Of a stretch of 64,000 nucleotides of DNA, positions 25,901 through 38,000 are shown piece by piece. Each line of letters starts with the position of its first letter. Positions within the stretch are counted from its first letter, which is position 1. Origin of the DNA: Liolophura sinensis (taxonomy: Eukaryota; Mollusca; Polyplacophora; Chitonida; Chitonidae); the NCBI RefSeq assembly GCF_032854445.1, contig NC_088301.1, forward strand, positions 57,174,512-57,238,511. Direction: 5' to 3'. Position numbers and translations under genes: made by a program. Below the pieces are notes generated by a model. The model searched no databases. It was not told where the DNA came from and worked only from the letters and a program-made list of their open reading frames with translations.

Positions 25901-28900
25901 TTATGGGTGGACGGCAGTCAATCTTTTTGGACTGCAGTTAGGTTTGTGGGTGTACTGCAGTTAGACTGTAGTCAGGTTTATTGTTGGACCACAGTCAGGT
26001 TTGTGGGTGGACTGCAGTCAGGTTATTGGGTGGGACCACAGTCAGGTTTATGGGTGGGCTGTAGTCTGGTTTATGGGTGGACCACAGTCAGATCATAGTC
26101 AGGTTTATGGGTGGGACCAGTCAGGTTTGTGGGTGGACCACAGTCAGGTTAATGGGTGGGACCACAGTCAGGTTTATGGGTGGGCTGTAGTCTGGTTTAT
26201 GGGTGGACCACTGTCAGATCGTAGTCAGGTTTATGAGTGGGACCTGTCAGGTTTGTGGGTGGACTGCAGTCAGACAGTAGTCAGGTTTATAGGTAGGACC
26301 AGTCAGGTTTCTGGATGGACTGCAGTCAGGTTTGTGGGAAGAACACATTCAGGTTTGTGGTTGGACCACAGTCTGGTTTGTCTAAAAGAAATATAAACTG
26401 GTAAAGGGCATAGTGAAAAAACTATTGCTGCTCTTAAACAGTTAACAATGAAAATGACCAGTGTAAGAAATTAAATCTATTACCATACACATACAGCCAT
26501 ACATGCTGTGAAAATAAAACAGCACAACATCATTTTGTATCCCAGATATATTACAGGTTTCTTGTTTCTCATTAAGAACTCTTTCAGTGAAAAGCCAAAA
26601 ATTCTGCAGCGTGGCTCTCGGACCCAGGCAGCACCTCTGAAAGAAGAGAAACACTATCGCAAGGTCAGCGATTCCATTGCCAACAACTACAGTCCATCAG
26701 CTAGTCACCTGACCACTTCATACATTTACAACACCTACAAAAATCGTGAGTAAGACATGTTTTTATGAGCAACATACAACTTTCATGTGAGACCCAGTAT
26801 TAATATAACCAACAGAAACCCTGCCCAATCAACTTGAGACCTTTTTCTTTTTATATCTTGCCCTAGCACTAGTGATTAAATTACCTCTGATCTCGCTTTT
26901 GGGTGATAAAAAATGCATGTGAGGTATCATTTAGCAATTCCTTTGGTTAGTCTTAGGTAAACATGAGAAGAAGGCTTGAACCGAAACATGTGGGCTGTCC
27001 TGTGTTGTTCGTACACATGAAGATTTCCCCAAGTGTGAGATAAAGGCCACATTAGCTGACAGATTATCCTGTTTATGGCCTAATGGGATGATAGCTTGCT
27101 CTCTTTACAGGTGTTCCCCTTGAGCACATAATAATTTTGTAACCGTATTCCATCTAAATATCTAAACAGGGTATACTACAGAGGAGATTTACAACCTCTC
27201 TCCACGACATGTTCATAAGGGAAGGAGAGCACCATGCTCTGACGCAGAGCAGAGAGCATGGACGTCATCTGCAAAGATGTAAGAAGAACTTAGTAAATTC
27301 AGATATTGGTTTGAAATATAACACTTGATTTAAATTTAATTTTATTAAAAGTTTAAAAATATTGTATAAAAATTGTTTGTGAACTCTTAAGCTTATCCAT
27401 GTGCCTTCCATTTTGCTGCAAAAAGTGCATTTTTAGAGGCAAATTAATGTCATAAAATATTACTTTTGTGCTTAAAGTTATATCTTTCCTGTGGAGCATC
27501 ATCATAGCTTCCAAGCAAACCTTAAAACACTTTCTATGATCAGAAGAACTTTCAAAATCTGGCAAAATAAGCAACTCATTTATGGATGGTATTTAAGTCT
27601 CATTTTAGTGTAATGTATCCAATGTTCTTTTCAGCAAAGCAGTATTCAGTGACACTTAAAGTGAGAAATTTTATATCCAAATCTGAAATTTGATTTGATG
27701 AAACTTAGTTTTATGTTTGTCATTAACTGCACTTCTTTTTTTTTTGTTAAAGTGTATTTTATAGTATATGTTTTGATGTAGTTTTTTAATTTTCTGTTGA
27801 TTTATTGTACCTTGTTGTTACAGACCTGTTAATCAGGATGAAGCTGTTGTACAGGGAACAGATTCAGCCTCTAAGCTTGTTAACAGAGAGACAGAGCCCA
27901 GTGAGAACGGTTACCACAGCATGTTACCCCCCATCCACAGTATGTCCATGTCTTACACAGAGTCTGAGAACAAACCCACAAGATTCCAATATGATGGAGA
28001 TGGGATCAAAGCCATGCACCAATCCCCAACCTTATTTAGCACAAGGAACAGCCACAAGGCCCATTCTGCAACTCAGAAAAATGAGAAAATGGCCAAAATC
28101 ATACAAGAACCAGAGAACTGTTCCAAAGCTATGCAGGAGGCTGGTTAGTTGTTATTGAAATGTTGTTTTACTTGTTTTCTTTTTTTGTTTGTGTTTTTTT
28201 TTCACAGATTTGATTTTTGGAAAACCTGTAAATATATTTAAGCATGGAAATTATTAAAGTGTGAAAATGTATTAAGTACAGAAATTTTGCATGTAAATTT
28301 TGTTTAGATTGATTTATATAGCCATGGCTAAACTGAATGTAATTTTGTTATTAGTAAATGAAAGGTGTAATGGGTTTTGTGAATGTTGGTGAAGTGACAT
28401 TTTTATCAAACAGGCTTACCTGTGTTGACAGGGAAGACCCAGCGGCCAGGTAGTGCAGAAGCCTTTGGTAACAGTGCAGCCAGCATGACAGATAGCCTGG
28501 ACAGTGGCAGACCCCTTTCTGCTTACATATCTGACATGCCAACACTACAGGAGAGCTCCTCTCATGGTAACACCCACCATCATTTATCAGTCTGTTATTA
28601 ACAAGTTTAACTAATTGCAGGCTTCAAACAAAAGCTACAGCTTAGTCCATATAGCTTAAGGTTAACATTGTGAAAATATATACCATGTAAACCTACAGAA
28701 ATGTTTGAAATGGTATGATTGGAGAATGACTCTCCAAAATTTGAGTAACCTGCATTTGTTACAAAATTGTTTATATTTATATGTTCTATCTTTGACAAGC
28801 AAAATTACACTGTGCCTGTAAGGAAATGACCTTATTATCTTTCCTTTATTACCTCTACCCTATTACATGTTCCTTTACATGTTCCTTACCTTTTTCATGC

Positions 28901-29080
28901 AGAAAACAGCACGAACTGCGCAAGAAGGGAAGACTCCTCAATGCACACGACTAAAGAGGACATGTCGCGCACACACGACCCGCAAACTGCAGCTGCTCTC
29001 AGTGTGCAGTTTCCGCCATATTACTTCTCCACATTAGGACTCTCCAGGCCTCCCACACCTGAGGACAACCACAAAATCAG
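19921..29080 (+). CDS. DNAH3: DNAH3-like exons 1-6: divergent N-terminal leader
   Basis: Exons: 19921-20025, 26588-26745, 27170-27278, 27824-28143, 28414-28566, 28903-29080 (about 341 codons). The segment is polar and rich in Ser, Thr, Asn and Gln, with no known domain, and is probably disordered. The only anchor I recognise is [20 protein letters not shown] in exon 2, resembling the start of vertebrate DNAH3; the HLPPLSAPK end of exon 1 may correspond to a PELPPL stretch there. Exon 1 ends in phase 0, but exon 2 (acceptor at 26587) needs two carried bases, so an exon of length 2 mod 3 is missing from the 6.5-kb intron or exon 1 is wrong. Exons 2-6 are firm by phase continuity. Confidence 0.8.
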
Positions 29081-32000
29081 GTTTTTTTTATTAGACTTGT
29101 GTGTTGTGATGTGTGAATTCTATGACATAAATGTGTGATATATTCCTGCAGTTTTCCACCAATAACTTTGACTTGTGACAGTGTACATTGTACCATCATG
29201 ATATTGAAATATTCTTGGTGTTTATATATTACTGTGTAAATGTGTAATGTTAAAGCAAGAATTAATGTTGTCTGGGTAGTTGGTGGTGTAATGGGGCTTT
29301 GGCAGTTCAGTATTCAAACAGTACGGAATGGTAACTATCCTCCGTTATTGAGCAACTTGTGATAACTTGCATTTTCTTTTTTTTATCAGGTATTATCATC
29401 TGATGGAAACCTCAATAAACCCAGAAATGATTACACCAGTCGGCAGAGAAAGACTGAAAGGAGTTCATCGATTTGTACCTTCAAAACTACGTAAAAGACT
29501 GTCTAAAGCATCAGTAAAGTTTGAACAGGTAAGAAAATGGATATTCTCCATCTTTTGGGTATTGTTCTTACCATGTTCATCCATGGTCATCCAAAAGTGA
29601 ATGTTGACATACTTCTAGATATAGTTCTATAGAAGTATAGTTCTGACCTATTTCCTTTAGTCACCATATAAAGGTGCCTTTTACTGGGTTAGATTGTTAT
29701 AAACTAACCTGACCTCTTTGAACTGTTTGTCAGTTCTGAGATCATAATTGGCCTGTAACTCATGTAAGCAATATTAATATCTTCCAAACTTCTGAACTAG
29801 ATGTTTTACTGACTGGCTAGACAACTTAAGTAATATTAAAGTTTCATCATTACATGGACCAATGGCCACCACCAATAGTTGAAGTATTTTCCCCCACAGG
29901 AAATGGAAGAAGATCACAACAAGGCAATACGGAAAGCTGTGCTGGATTACCTGTTATTAGATAAAGGAGAACAAGAGAGGCTGGGTGTGCCAGTCCCTGC
30001 AAAGGTAAATTTTATGTGAAGTTTAGGCTGCATCCAGTAAATATAAGTAGGAAATAAAAATATAAAGATATTTTCTTTATTGTAATAGGCATACCAGCTT
30101 GCTGGGTGGATGTACCAGCTAGCAGGGTGGGTCTAGCAGTTGGCAGGGAGGTGTACCAGAAAATGTGTTGGTGTACCAGCTGGCTGGGTGGATGCACCAG
30201 CTGGTTGGGTTGGTGCACCAGCAGTCTGAGTGGGTGCACCAGCTGACTGGGTGGGTGTACTACCTGGCTGGCCTATATGTTCCATTTGGCCAGCTGGTAG
30301 GGAGTAGGTGTACCATCTAAATGGGTGAGCGTACTAGATAAATGGATGAATGTACCAGCTGAGTGGGTGGTGTGGCAGTTGGCAGGGTGGATGTATTAGT
30401 TGGTTAGGTGAATGTACCAGCTGGCTGGGAGTGTGTGGCAGCTGAATGGATGAATGTACCAGCTGGTTAAGACTGTGTACCAGCTGACTGGGTGAATGTA
30501 CTAGTTGGCTTTCGAGTGTGTACCAGCTGACTCATTGAATGTACTAATTGGCCAGGAGTGTGTACCATCTGACTGGGTGAATGTACTAGTTGGCCAGGAG
30601 TATGTACCAGCTGACTGGGTCAGTGTACAGGTTGATTGGGAGTGTGTACTAGCTGAATGGTAAATGTACTAGTTGGCTGGGAGTGTGTACCAGCTGAATG
30701 GTGATAGTACTAGTTGGCTGGGAGTGTGTACCAGCTGGCTGGGTGGGTGTACCATATGGACCACTTTATATGACAAGAAAGAAGAAAAGACTAATACTTT
30801 GTTAAGGCAGTTTAAGCTCCAAGTAAATTGTTCTTAATCTATTCTTACTTTTGCGCTTTCATTTGTCCTGTTTTTGTAGCGATCCCATTCAGCAGGACGT
30901 CTCCCATTTCCATGGCATGAAAGTGTTCAGCAAACTCGCAGGTTTATGTCCATTGATCTCTACATCACTCATCCTGTTATGCCAGCCATTTTGTACCATT
31001 TTGAATCTAAGTAAGTGTTATCCCATGACAAGAATCTTTTTGAATGAGGTTGATGGTTACTGCCCTCTCAACACAGTTATTTCTTGTATTTATCATGGAA
31101 CTAAAGAATATTTCACCTACAAAATGCTGAAAAGGTTTATTGCTGGGGTAAACGGGAAACAGATTTGAGAAATTCAGGGCCCTTACTAATATATATACAT
31201 CACATGATGACGTGGCTCTGCAGGGCTAGGCCCTTTTTCCCCCACCATAATGTTGGCTGCAAGTATAAGTGACATATACTTGAGGAAGTTCATGTGACCT
31301 CATTGGCAAGAAGAAGAAGGTTTTTCATAGACCCTTGTGTTCAGTGGGACTGCTGATTAATGTAATTTGTATCAGACACCTTGAGTGTAATATCAACACC
31401 ATATGTTTTATGTATTGCTGTAAACGCATACATGAAAGAAAAACACATCTAGCTACTTATTGTCTTGATTGTGAAGCAAGCTGCAGTTGTTGACATATTT
31501 GTTTGTGCTAGAAGCAATGCTCTGATAAATCATGTTTTTAAGATGCAAATCAAAGAGATGAAGCAGTTTACACACTTGTTTTGTGAGTTTTGTAATTTTT
31601 TATTCACATAACCTGACAGATATTTTTTCTTTTGTTTGATGTTCCCTGTTACAGGTATGGAAAGTTTCGGCTCATGGACATACCTGTGTTGAAAGACATA
31701 ATGCCTGTCACAATGGAGGCATTTTTGACAAATGTGCAGGAGTCTAGCAAAGCAGGCGCAGCACGATTGCGCTCCCACTGGCTGCAGGAGTGTATTGAGA
31801 TCATCAACTGTAGGAGAGATGATGTGGAAGCATGGATGCCACGCCAAACTAATGTAATGAGGTTTTTAATTTGATTTTTGACTGTTATTCTTAGTTTTCA
31901 CTGTTGACTTTTAGAACAAGGCAGAGGATTGCTAGAACATTGTGTCACTTTTAAAGTGTGTGTTGATTTATATGGAATGTTTGTTAAAACATTCAAAATT

Positions 32001-35000
32001 TTTGAATTAGGATAATGTAAGTTTTATGAAAATAATTTTTTACATTTTTTCAGGATCAAACCATTAGCCAGCGAATGGACAAAATGGATCACTTTTTCAA
32101 CAGTGTAGCTTCATTGATGTCCAATCTCTTAAGGAAGTGTGTGAAAAAGTCTATTTATGACTTAGTGAGGCTTCTAGAGGAATATGCTGATGGAAATGCC
32201 TACACTGGAGAGTACCATATCTTCTCTCAGCTAGCTTTGCCAGGTGTAACACACCTTGTCACTGTGTTCATGGTAAGTGATTGAGAAATAGTCAGTACTT
32301 GGTACAATCCATATGCCTAGCACCACAACTGAAACGTACCAAGATTGCCAATTTTAAAAATCATAGCTTTGACCCACCACAGGATTAAGCACAGAATGTC
32401 CTGCTCACAAAGCAGGCTGTACTTAATTGTACTTAAAACAAGTTTCATGCTGTATCATTTAGCAGTTGACAGTGCATAGATATTGAGTGTCAATATGTAT
32501 TAAAACATCGCTTAAAACAGTGTGTGAGTTTCCTTGTCATTTTCTTGAATGTGTGTGATCCATGGGTAAGAGCATGTCCTGTTTTATTCAAGGATAAGGA
32601 CATGTCAAAAATGGAGACAGATTTCAGTCCGAACTTTGGGCAGCTGTACAAGTTTTTCTGTGAAATCATTGACACGATGGTGCATAGTGTGGAGGGTTTG
32701 CCCAGAGTGGAGCAGCAACTTTTCCAGGAAGTGGAGGACCTGGAGCCCAGGTATCTCAGCACAGTACAGGTAGATGAAGATCTGGTGAGAGAAGCCAAGC
32801 AGAGGGTTCTTACAATTTTGACAGTGAACAGCCAGGGACCCATCAAGTAAGCATCAACCTCATTTTCCTTGTCCATGTTTCAAAAGTCAGATTCCCAGGT
32901 CTGCTCCTCCTGTTAGCCCATAAAGCTTTATTATGGACAGACATAACCTGAGTTATCTCAAAAGAAAAGAGATCCAAATGTCTTTTTCTGGCGTGCTTGG
33001 TAACTCTATAAATCAGCTTCTAAAAAGGAACGAGGCCATGGGATGCCCCATGTTAGAGCATCCAAAAACACAATATTGAGTCACTCGTACCCCACATACT
33101 TTTGGTTAAATGAAACAGGGCTCAGGTGACATAAGCTTAAACAAACGCATCCTTCAGGTTATAGGAGTGACGAGTCCTGATGAGAAAAAATGTTAGTATG
33201 GTGGCGCTTTCCTTTGTCTCCATGCACATGATTTTGCTAACTTTGAACTACAATATCTTGGTTATGCAGCATTGCAAAAATAAAAAATTACTCTTTTTAA
33301 ACTTTCTGATGATATATTGATGCGTGTATAAATGTACATCTAGTCTTTTCTTAGTATAGAAAACCATGAAACATTGTCTGGACTGGATATAAATAGGAGA
33401 AACTCAGAAGAATGACTATTACTAAAGAAATAAAAGAAAATAATGTTATAACTGTGATGAGATTTATGTTGTGATTAGTTTGGCATTTCTTCCACCAGTT
33501 GACTGTATTGTGAATTTTTATTTTCTGTGCTTGCCGATGGTAAGGTCTTTTCTTTTGGTTCAGGTACAAATCTGTGTACGAGCCTTATCATGACCTTTTG
33601 TCCAAAGAGACGGATGTTAGGGTGGAGAAGTTTATTAGTTTAGAACATCCTTTACGGAACTATGTTCGAGAAATAGAGAGACTGAAACTGATGGCATCTG
33701 AGATTGCCTCTCTGCCAGTTTATGTACCCATGCACTTTTTCCTCGTGGACTGCTCTCACCTGAATCAGGTAAGAAGGGCCTGTGTGTTAAATATTGGTGT
33801 CTGGGACTTATAAGCCTCATGCACATGTAGGCAGAAGAATGTATGAAAATTTCATGTATGTACATATTATTAAAACTTGAAACAATCAACTTATAACAAA
33901 CTATCTGCTCTTAAAATGACACAATCTTGTTATGTGACATAACCAGTATTTCAAAGAAATAAATGGTGTATACAAATTTCAGTAATTCCTTCAAAGTTTA
34001 CAAAGTATATTTTTGTATGTCATTTGTGTCAGTGTTTATAGCAGCATTTGATACTACGTGTAACATATGGTAGGTGTTGTGTGACAATTTCATTGATGTG
34101 TTTAGGACAATCAAGTAGCTTTTGTTTTACAATCAGTATAAGGTACAGATTTATAAATTGTTTTTCTTGGCTCAGTGGCTGATTGATCGGGCTCGACACT
34201 TGATTGGGATCATGATTGACAACATAGTGTTGACAAGTCGGAAGTTTAATCGTGGTATCTGCACACAGTATGATGAGATTGTATTTAAAATCACTCGTCA
34301 GTCTGAGACTACAACAGAGCTGGTGACACTACAGGACTACGTGGAGGGTTTGTGGTGCAAAGAGCTTCTACACCTCAAGGTGAGAGAACCAAAAGAATTC
34401 ATCTCTTTGTACAGTTGGGTGGAATGGTTAGACACTGACACACCTTTTGTGTGTGTCTTGTTTTTTAAGCTGATTACTCAGAGCAGCTGGGGTTTTGGTG
34501 ACTCAAAGCATTCAGGAGAATCTGCTGACTCAGCAAATGATAGAAGTTGAGCCTGCATGTTCTACTTTTTAGCTCTCCTTACTTTGTAAGGTATTGTGAG
34601 AGAGGATCAGATGCTGTCTGTGGCAGTCTCGCTGTCCAATTTGGTTAATGTTATTGGCCGATCATAGAGTTGACATTTGCATGTCAAAGACCAAAGAAGT
34701 CTTTTACCTCATAACTCAATATTTTGCTCAGCTATTCACAGGGTTGCAATTGCTTCCCATAGAACATGGATTGCCAAATTCAATTTGCAATTTGCATATT
34801 AAAGACCTCTGCAGCAAAGTTGTGCGCTAACTTCACCACAGTGTCTTTTACCACCACAACAATTTACAACTCCATAAGATATGAAGTCAGTGCTCTGCAA
34901 TCCTTATGCATAAGATAAACAGTGATAGTTGTAACAGTATAATAAATTTGGTCTTTCTTGTTGATTTAATGGCAAGATCTTAGCACTATATAATTTGAGG

Positions 35001-38000
35001 TTAATATCTGTGCATGACAGTGTGAATCATTCTAGTTTTTGGGGGGGCTGGGGTGGGGTGGGGGTTGGAGATCAATATTTGAGTGTATTGCATGACTTGT
35101 ACATTGTGCAGTTTTACAAACTGCTGAACCAGGCGAGTAGCCATTATTCTTTGAATGCCTTACTGGCTATTGACATCCAGTGGTACCCAAATTTGTTACT
35201 ATATTATTGCATAAAAACAGAAAATAATCTTTCCACAATCCTAGCAACCAGACATGTTCATAAATTCATAGAAATTTTTTTTTTTTACAATGCGTTTTGT
35301 ATTAAAATGCGATATATACAGATATGACACATGTTATTCAGACCTTGCCATCAGAGGAAAGCAGTAATTTGCAGCCATGCACTGTTGGCAAGCCCTGACA
35401 TTTTTCATTTAAAACTATAATTTTTAAATTGAGCTTGTTCACATCCTTTTAAATTGGATCAGCTTTATGACTGCTCCTAAAAAAATCATATTTTTAATTC
35501 TTTGCCATGTATATAGAAGAGCTGCATGTTAATGTGTAATTTCACATGTTCTATTCCTTGTGTTGGTTTTGTCCACCAGGACAAGTTAGAACTGGCAGCT
35601 GGTAATCTTCTCTTCTTGATGGACTATGCTTACCTGGAGAAGGATGACATGCTGCTGAATGACAACACCTTCACTTGGCCAGACCGCATCATACCCATGA
35701 TCAAAAACACGTAAGACGCCTGAAGTGAATGAGACCAATAGCACAATTTCAGATATAAGGGATATTGAGTTCAGGACCAGAATAATGTTTTTCTGGCAAC
35801 ACAAGAAATGATGATCTTTACACTTGGATTGTACTGCCAGTGTAGATTTATAGACAGATTGTAAAATAGTTGTAATGTAGCATGGTTTTAGGAATTAGTT
35901 AAATTGAAACTTTTCACAGGAAAGCAAAATATTTGCATTTGTAGAGAGATGAAGCTGCAGAAAGAACATGAATATGCTACGATGAAGCTAAGAGACTGGC
36001 AGAATAGGTTCAAATCCACTCTGCAGGAAATTGCCAAGAGGCTCAAGGAATTCAACACAAAGGACAGAATGGCTGAGGCTGAGCTTTACCTGGAGGAGCT
36101 GACCGACATAGGCAAGAAGCTGGAGGAGTACAATAAGGAGGTGGGTGGAAGAATACATGTAGGACCAATGGCTGTGGGAATAACATCTTCATTTAGTCAA
36201 CCGAGCCTTGATCTACTAAGCCATATTACCCTTGAGCTAAGCCCTTAACTTTTCCTTCGTGGATTCACAGCCCAATCATGTTTCACTTTACAAAGGGTGA
36301 AAATGATAGGAGTTCAAAACAACTACGCATTGGAAACTGGCTGTAGTGACAAGTATGCAGTGTACTGAATAAACTTATTTCGTAGAAGATGTAGGAAGAA
36401 GTGTTGCTACCAAAAAGATCTCCAACCCCCACCCCACCCCAACCCTGCAGGTTGACTGGCTAAAGGTTGTCGGGAGGATGGTAATTTAGAGGCAGAATAG
36501 GCATGATAGAAATTAGTGGCGAAACAAAAACAAAATAGGCTGCATTGGCTCTTAGACATCTTTCGCTACCATTGATACATGTAATACCTGATAGCACTGT
36601 GATTTTTTAATAATATAAGTGAAGACCATTGATTGGCTGACAGTGCCATGGTAAAACTAGTCAGGTATCATCTTATGCTGAATGTGAGGATAAGGCTAAA
36701 TGTGAGGATAAGTCTAAACCTGAGGATAAGGTTGAAATTGAGCATTTTGCTGAATCTAATGATTAGGCTCAACTGAAAATAAGGCTGAGGTTGAAAGTAA
36801 GCCTGAATCTGAGAATATGTTTGAGTCTGAGAATGAGGCAGAGTCTGAGCATAGGACTGAGAATTTTGCTAAATTTGAGGATTAGGCTGAACTGAAAATA
36901 AGGCATAAAAAGCTGGTTTGATTTCTTGTTTTGTACATAAATCAAGATCTCTTTGGATTGATTCAAACTTGCGGATATATTACTTTTTTTGAGATGACAA
37001 AAGTAAATAAGAATTATTTTTTAGCATGAGGAAATTTGCTCATTTCAAGGAATTGTCTGACCTTGTAGGAGTCAAATAATGTTACTTATTGGATACTACT
37101 AATTGGAAGGCTGATTTGTTTTTTTAGTGACACATATAAGGATACATGGATATTTGAGTTAAAAGAAATGTATACATATTACAGAATTTTTGCACATATG
37201 CATTTCTGTAACTTTGCATGTACTGGTACTTTGCATGTTAGGCCTTGTTGTAAAACACCATTGTTTAATAAACAAGATTAGAGCAGTAGAGAATTTCCTG
37301 TATGAAGAACAATAACAGTTTGAAGCAATATTAAAAAAAAATTTTCTAAACTTGTGATAGATTGATAAGTGGCAATTCATCTTTGTTTTTAGAAACTGTT
37401 GATAAACAGAGAAGAGCAGATGTTGGGTACAGGGCAACAGACTCCGTATGAGGAGATCCACACAATGACCTTGAGAAAAGAACCTTATGACAGATTGTGG
37501 AGGGCAGCAGTCAAGTTCCACAAGGAGTATGATAAATGGATGAATGGTCCAGTGCTGGAGGTCAATGCTGAGGTCGTTGAAGAGGAGGTATGTTGGTCGC
37601 TGTGCAGTGTCACAGTTTTAAGAGCATTCACTTTTTGTTAAGGAGATATTGGAGTTGGGTCAGACTTCTGACTTCAAGTTGACATTTTGACCTTTGGTGT
37701 AACAAAAGTTTCATGTCTTATTCTTCTTTATCAGTATACTTTTAAATAAGTTTGTGTGGTGAAAACATTGTTAATATGAAATAGCTTAAAATCAATAAAA
37801 CATTGCACCAGTATATCCACTTTGAGTTAATATTGCAACTTTACCTGTAAATTGTCCTGTGCAGGTGCAAACCCTGTGGAGGACAGCATACAAACTGACC
37901 AAGATCTTCAGCCACCCAGACTACAAGGGCCCCTTAAGGGCAGCTACAACAATCAAAACAAAACTGGAGAAGTTCAAGATAAACATGCCTCTGATAAATG

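Larger units (their letters stand above)
24705..26390 (+). repeat. 23-bp minisatellite array with embedded, tandemly duplicated SINE
   Basis: Basic unit is like CAGGTTTATGGGTGGACCGC plus AGT, 23 bases, with variants (TTGGTTTGTGGGTGG..., and longer units containing CAGACTGTAGT-like inserts). The array is interrupted twice by a nearly identical SINE family A. It lies in the dynein intron before exon 2. Open frames through it (for example 24787-25083 and 26001-26396) encode only Trp/Gly/Val/Gln repeats and are artefacts. Confidence 0.9.

Noticed and set aside
24717-26396. Several open frames rich in Trp, Gly, Val and Gln
   Set aside because: They are translations of a 23-bp minisatellite and its SINE inserts; different frames give similar low-complexity peptides.
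26554-26587. Alternative acceptor (TTACAG at 26551-26556) extending exon 2 leftward
   Set aside because: It keeps the same reading frame and does not repair the phase with exon 1; the added residues (FLFLIKNSF) are hydrophobic and unlike the polar leader. It cannot be excluded without cDNA.
30012-30239. 75-codon minus-strand frame with His/Gln/Pro repeats
   Set aside because: It is read from the GTACCAGCTGG minisatellite in a dynein intron.
30080-30765. CRISPR-like repeat array
   Set aside because: Units are contiguous and degenerate, with no unique spacers, and the DNA is an animal intron. The same applies to the other tandem arrays.
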